A stretch of 64,000 bases of DNA from Hermatobates lingyangjiaoensis (Eukaryota; Arthropoda; Insecta; Hemiptera; Hermatobatidae). Numbering within the stretch: position 1 is the first letter of the stretch; each line of letters starts with the position of its first letter. Below are positions 60,479-64,000 of the stretch, piece by piece. The translations under genes were made by a program, and so were the position numbers. Location: contig JAPFBL010000367.1 in the NCBI GenBank assembly GCA_026182355.1, positions 62,001-126,000 on the forward strand, read 5' to 3'. Below the pieces are notes generated by a model. That model searched no databases and was not told the origin of the DNA. It saw nothing but the letters and a program-made list of their open reading frames with translations.

Positions 60479-61349
60479 GTAATATTGTTATAAGCCTTTA
60501 ACGATTTTGACCAAACTTAACTGGTACTAGGGGATGTGTTTAAGCTCACATTAGATAGGTTTTGGGTAATCTGGTCTGAATAGTTCAAACCCTTTGCGAG
60601 TATGGTTTAATTTGACTTGCCTCAATCTACCTATCATTGAAAGATTGAAGTGCCACAATCCTTGAAAAACCATCAGATGACCATCAGATATCAATGCACG
60701 GGGCAGTCTAATATTTGCCATCACCCCAACACTCTCCTTGGTCATTGATAAATGGTTAATCTTCAAAATTCCAGAAAATCCTCAAAATATATATAAATAT
60801 TCATGAAATCAAAGATATAATTCTAGGCTGCTATTATAATTCCCAGACTTGCACCTTATTACAGCACTTGAATACATATAAAGTCATCATCAAAGAAAAG
60901 AAAAAAAAAATTTCAAAACAAAAACGCATAATTCAAATCATAAAAAATTGTTAAAACAAATTAACTGGCTACGCAAAAAAATATAATAAAATTTCAACTC
61001 TTTTAAAAAACTAATTTTGAAAAATTTAAAATAAATTTGCAAATATTACATTTGAAAAATCCGATTAAGAACATATTACACTAAAAAAAAATAAAAACAA
61101 TTGCAACCTTAAAAATTCACTTTGATGTAAAATTTCAAATTTTTTGTTCGCTTTTTATTATTTTAAATTTTTCTTATTTTTCTATTTTTACCCTCTCTAA
61201 ATGCCACTCCATGGCACGTGACACCCGGGTCAGGTTGTTATTTGTAATTATTGTTGTATTAATCTACAGTGATACAACAATAATTATCATTAGTTGTTCA
61301 CATATCAACAATAGTTTAACAATAATGATGGGAAGAAGAAGAACGAACA

Positions 61350-61430
61350 AAATAATAATTATACCTGTTTATACATATCAAAACCTTTTCTATTCCCATA
61401 AGCATATAAGTAGCATTAAAGAGTAGAATA

Positions 61431-61473
<43 letters not shown>

Positions 61474-62430
61474 AATGACCTTATAGTAATAAAACATATA
61501 CCTACTTAACAGCTATAAGATAATAAACACATTATAACTTAAATAAGAATAATTATGCCTGTTTATACATATCAAAACCTTTTCTACCCGCATAAATTTA
61601 TAAGTTGCATGAAAGAGTATAATATAAATAGTTATGTAAATGTTCACTTATAGAAAATAAAATACATACTTACTTAACAACTTTAAATTTAATGTTATTT
61701 CATAAGACAGAATTGAATATGAGAATGTAATCATGCCGCTTCGTAATCCTCCAAATGGTTTCCATTCATTTATCATTTGAGTTAATGGGTTAAGTAGAGG
61801 AGAAGCAGCTATGAAATAGACATTTAGTTATCACTGAAAAGTTATTCTATTCAACTGTTATAAGTTACCTCATACAGTAACATAAAATAAGAATATAAGT
61901 ATATATCTCTATTTACTTGAAAAGAGTTTCTACATGCAAAACGACATAAGAATATAGAATGGAAATAGTTATGAAAATAGGAATTTAAAGTTAATAAAGC
62001 ATCTATTGTATACAAGAACCGTAACTTATTTTATACAATAGAATAAAAAAATATGAAAGTGATCAACCCCTCTTCATCACTTCAAATACATTTCTACCTC
62101 CCAAAATCATATGAGTTACATGGGAGAGTAGTTACAAACATATATGTAACTATATACGTAATCACATATTCTATTCAACATATATGAGGTACCTCACACA
62201 TATATATTTAATATAATTAAAGGAACATGTAACCAAACCTCTTCTTACATATCAATAGCAATACTAGTCCTAACATATGAGTTGAACAAGAGAGTAGATT
62301 GAAACAGTAAAGCATATATAGATTTAAAACACTTATGTATCAAAAGACTAGTTACCTACACAGTAGAATTACAACAAGAATGTAATCACACTTCTTCATG
62401 CACCTGAAAAGCGTTTGTCATGTTTCTAGG
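61350..62430 (+). repeat. Degenerate tandem array, unit about 170-190 bp
   Basis: Five to seven units share AATTATRCCTGTTTATACATATCAAAACCTTTTCTAYYC, CATAA..TATAAGTTGCATGAAAGAGTA and a CACTTA...ACTTACTTAAC segment; later units keep CTTCTT, TTTCTAC and ATGAGTT..AAGAGAGTAG. A (TA)n tract interrupts unit one at 61434-61471. Confidence 0.7.
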
Positions 62431-62433
62431 GTA

Positions 62434-63010
62434 GTGGTTTTGAAACTGCTTGAAGTTGGGGATCTTTTAATTCCACAAATAGCTGAAAGCACACTGCATA
62501 CAAATATTCGAGAAATATTGTAATTAAACCAAATAAATACGATAAAAATAATCATGAAATAAAGAAAATTAGACTTACTGTCAGTTTGTTTATTCTTCTG
62601 CCCAGGGAAATATAAACTTGATGAGCCTTGGTGTCTTCTTCAGTGTTTGGGGCTAAAACGTTTGATAGGGATAGGGAGGAGCACGAATTTTCTTCAATCC
62701 ATTGAAATGTTTCTATGTCTAGCCTGTTTTAACTAAGGAATAATGCTGTTTCAAATTGTAGAATTTTTGCTCAGATTAGTAAACAAATGTCATCTCGGCA
62801 TTGCTAAACAAATTTGCTGCTTGTATAATATGTTTGAGGTGAGTAGCTCTTCTTAAGAAGAAAATCGATATGACTTATCACTCATAATAATTATGTATTC
62901 ACATTATATGTAATTCGTAAGGTGAGGTATGCTAACCACTTTTTTATATCTGGATATATTACTCTGAATCACTCAGGGACACCTACAAATCCTATTGACA
63001 CACTTTGAGA
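62434..63010. mobile_element. Non-autonomous hAT relic
   Basis: Imperfect inverted ends AGTGGTTTTGAAACTGCTTG and GACACACTTTGAGAATCACT resemble Charlie-like hAT termini. No 8-bp duplication could be aligned. Confidence 0.5.
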
Positions 63011-64000
63011 ATCACTCTTATAGAGCTCTAACAGATCACGATCGGTCTGGGAAGAACAGTGGAAGTAAGAAAGTTTCAAACAGTGTACGAGGTTGAATGT
63101 ATGCTTCGCTGGGTAATGTAATAAGCTAAACACATTGACCTGAAATTATTACATGCGTAAACACAAAACATGCTCACTAACCTGTGTACAGGTATCCTTT
63201 CGTCTGTACCTGCAACAGAACCCACATGTTAATATTACCTCCATGCAATATAAAATATTGTGGAATGAGGTATAACAAGTCAGTCATGGTTCTGACTAGT
63301 CATAATCATAATTCTGGGATATATCAAAGTTATATAATTAAAAAAAATCAGTTCAGCATATCTCAAAAAAGTAATTATTTTCGTTTTCTGCATTTACAAA
63401 CAGACCTATTATATCCTAATAATTTTGATCACTACACCCTAACATACCATCCAATGGTATTCAGATGCATTCGGTAATCACTCCTCTTCAAAAGAAGAGC
63501 ACAATATAATCACCACCTATAATTTTTGACGTTGTGATAGTTTGTTTTTCGTTTCATAAGACCAAGAGTCAGAAAAACGAAAAACAGTGAGTGACTGTTA
63601 GTGTTGATTCGATCAACTGTACTGTACAGTGACAGTCGCTGTAAAGTAGAATGGTAAAGAATGATAAACCCACATGTAACTGTCATCCGTGTGAGTATCC
63701 ATTGTTTTGCGTCCCAAGTTCAGATGACACTATTGCGGACCCTTTTTCAGCATCCTCGTTACGGCACTGCTGTCAATGTCTAAAGTGTACCACGAAGTCT
63801 GTTTCGATACACGATAAGCTAACCTGTATTGGAGCACTTACTACTATTAAAAAATCGCATCACAGACTAGTTCAATTCAATAAATAAAACATGTATTTTT
63901 TTATCAAATTTTATGATAATAACACGTATTTAAGGTTTGTTCGATATCGGTGATTAAAAAAAGTAATTAACTTAATAGCAGTAAAGAAGGAAATTAACTA
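63011..64000. other. Right edge of the window
   Basis: Contains a 78-codon plus frame at 63651-63887, cysteine-rich (CNCHPC, HCCQC) with overlapping AATAAATAAA at its stop. Unrecognised and without family signature; it may be a small gene, an exon or chance. Confidence 0.3.

Overview
The window is animal nuclear DNA. It is AT-rich, genes are split into short exons by kilobase-long GT-AG introns, and much of the rest is transposon debris. I read it as an invertebrate. The mix of Penelope-like elements, mariners, hAT, Helitrons, a tRNA-derived SINE with a CCTAA-type tail and long (TA)n tracts would suit an arthropod or chelicerate, but the sequence alone does not settle the phylum. There are no bacterial features, CRISPR arrays or operons.

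Genes. (1) 1013-13273, plus strand: the last seven exons of the DNA polymerase delta catalytic subunit (POLD1), from the YGDTDS palm motif through both C-terminal cysteine clusters to the stop; the 5' part lies upstream of the window. (2) 14326-19020, minus: a six-exon HAD phosphatase of the phosphoglycolate / 4-nitrophenyl phosphatase family (PGP/PDXP-like). It encodes 317 residues with all four HAD motifs, and one intron seems to start with GA instead of GT. POLD1 and this gene converge. (3) 24785-54340, minus: TBC1D19, a TBC-domain protein, in twelve exons (474 codons) with start, stop, poly(A) signal and a CpG-bearing promoter region. (4) 17784-27670, plus: a tentative unrecognised gene whose small phase-matched exons interleave with the two minus-strand genes.

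Mobile DNA. Most lies in the TBC1D19 introns: two internally deleted mariners with TA duplications, one fold-back mariner, a decayed Helitron plus a second Helitron 3' end, two hAT elements with perfect 8-bp duplications (one ends 15 nt from a TBC1D19 splice donor), a third hAT-like relic, Penelope-like elements with reverse transcriptase and GIY-YIG endonuclease remains, a LINE fragment, and about nine copies of one tRNA-derived SINE, three with clear target duplications. An unnamed repeat of about 0.6 kb recurs four times. Two degenerate tandem arrays lie at 42.36-42.70 kb and 61.35-62.43 kb.

The most interesting signal is a family of hammerhead-ribozyme-like motifs (CTGANGA, stem-loop, GAAA, then U-H). 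They recur through the window, mostly as head-to-head inverted repeats beside (TA)n tracts. In several copies the bases of stem I differ yet still pair, which is covariation expected of a functional RNA fold. Hammerheads in Penelope-like elements are known; the repeated packaging as solo fold-back hairpins is what deserves a second look.
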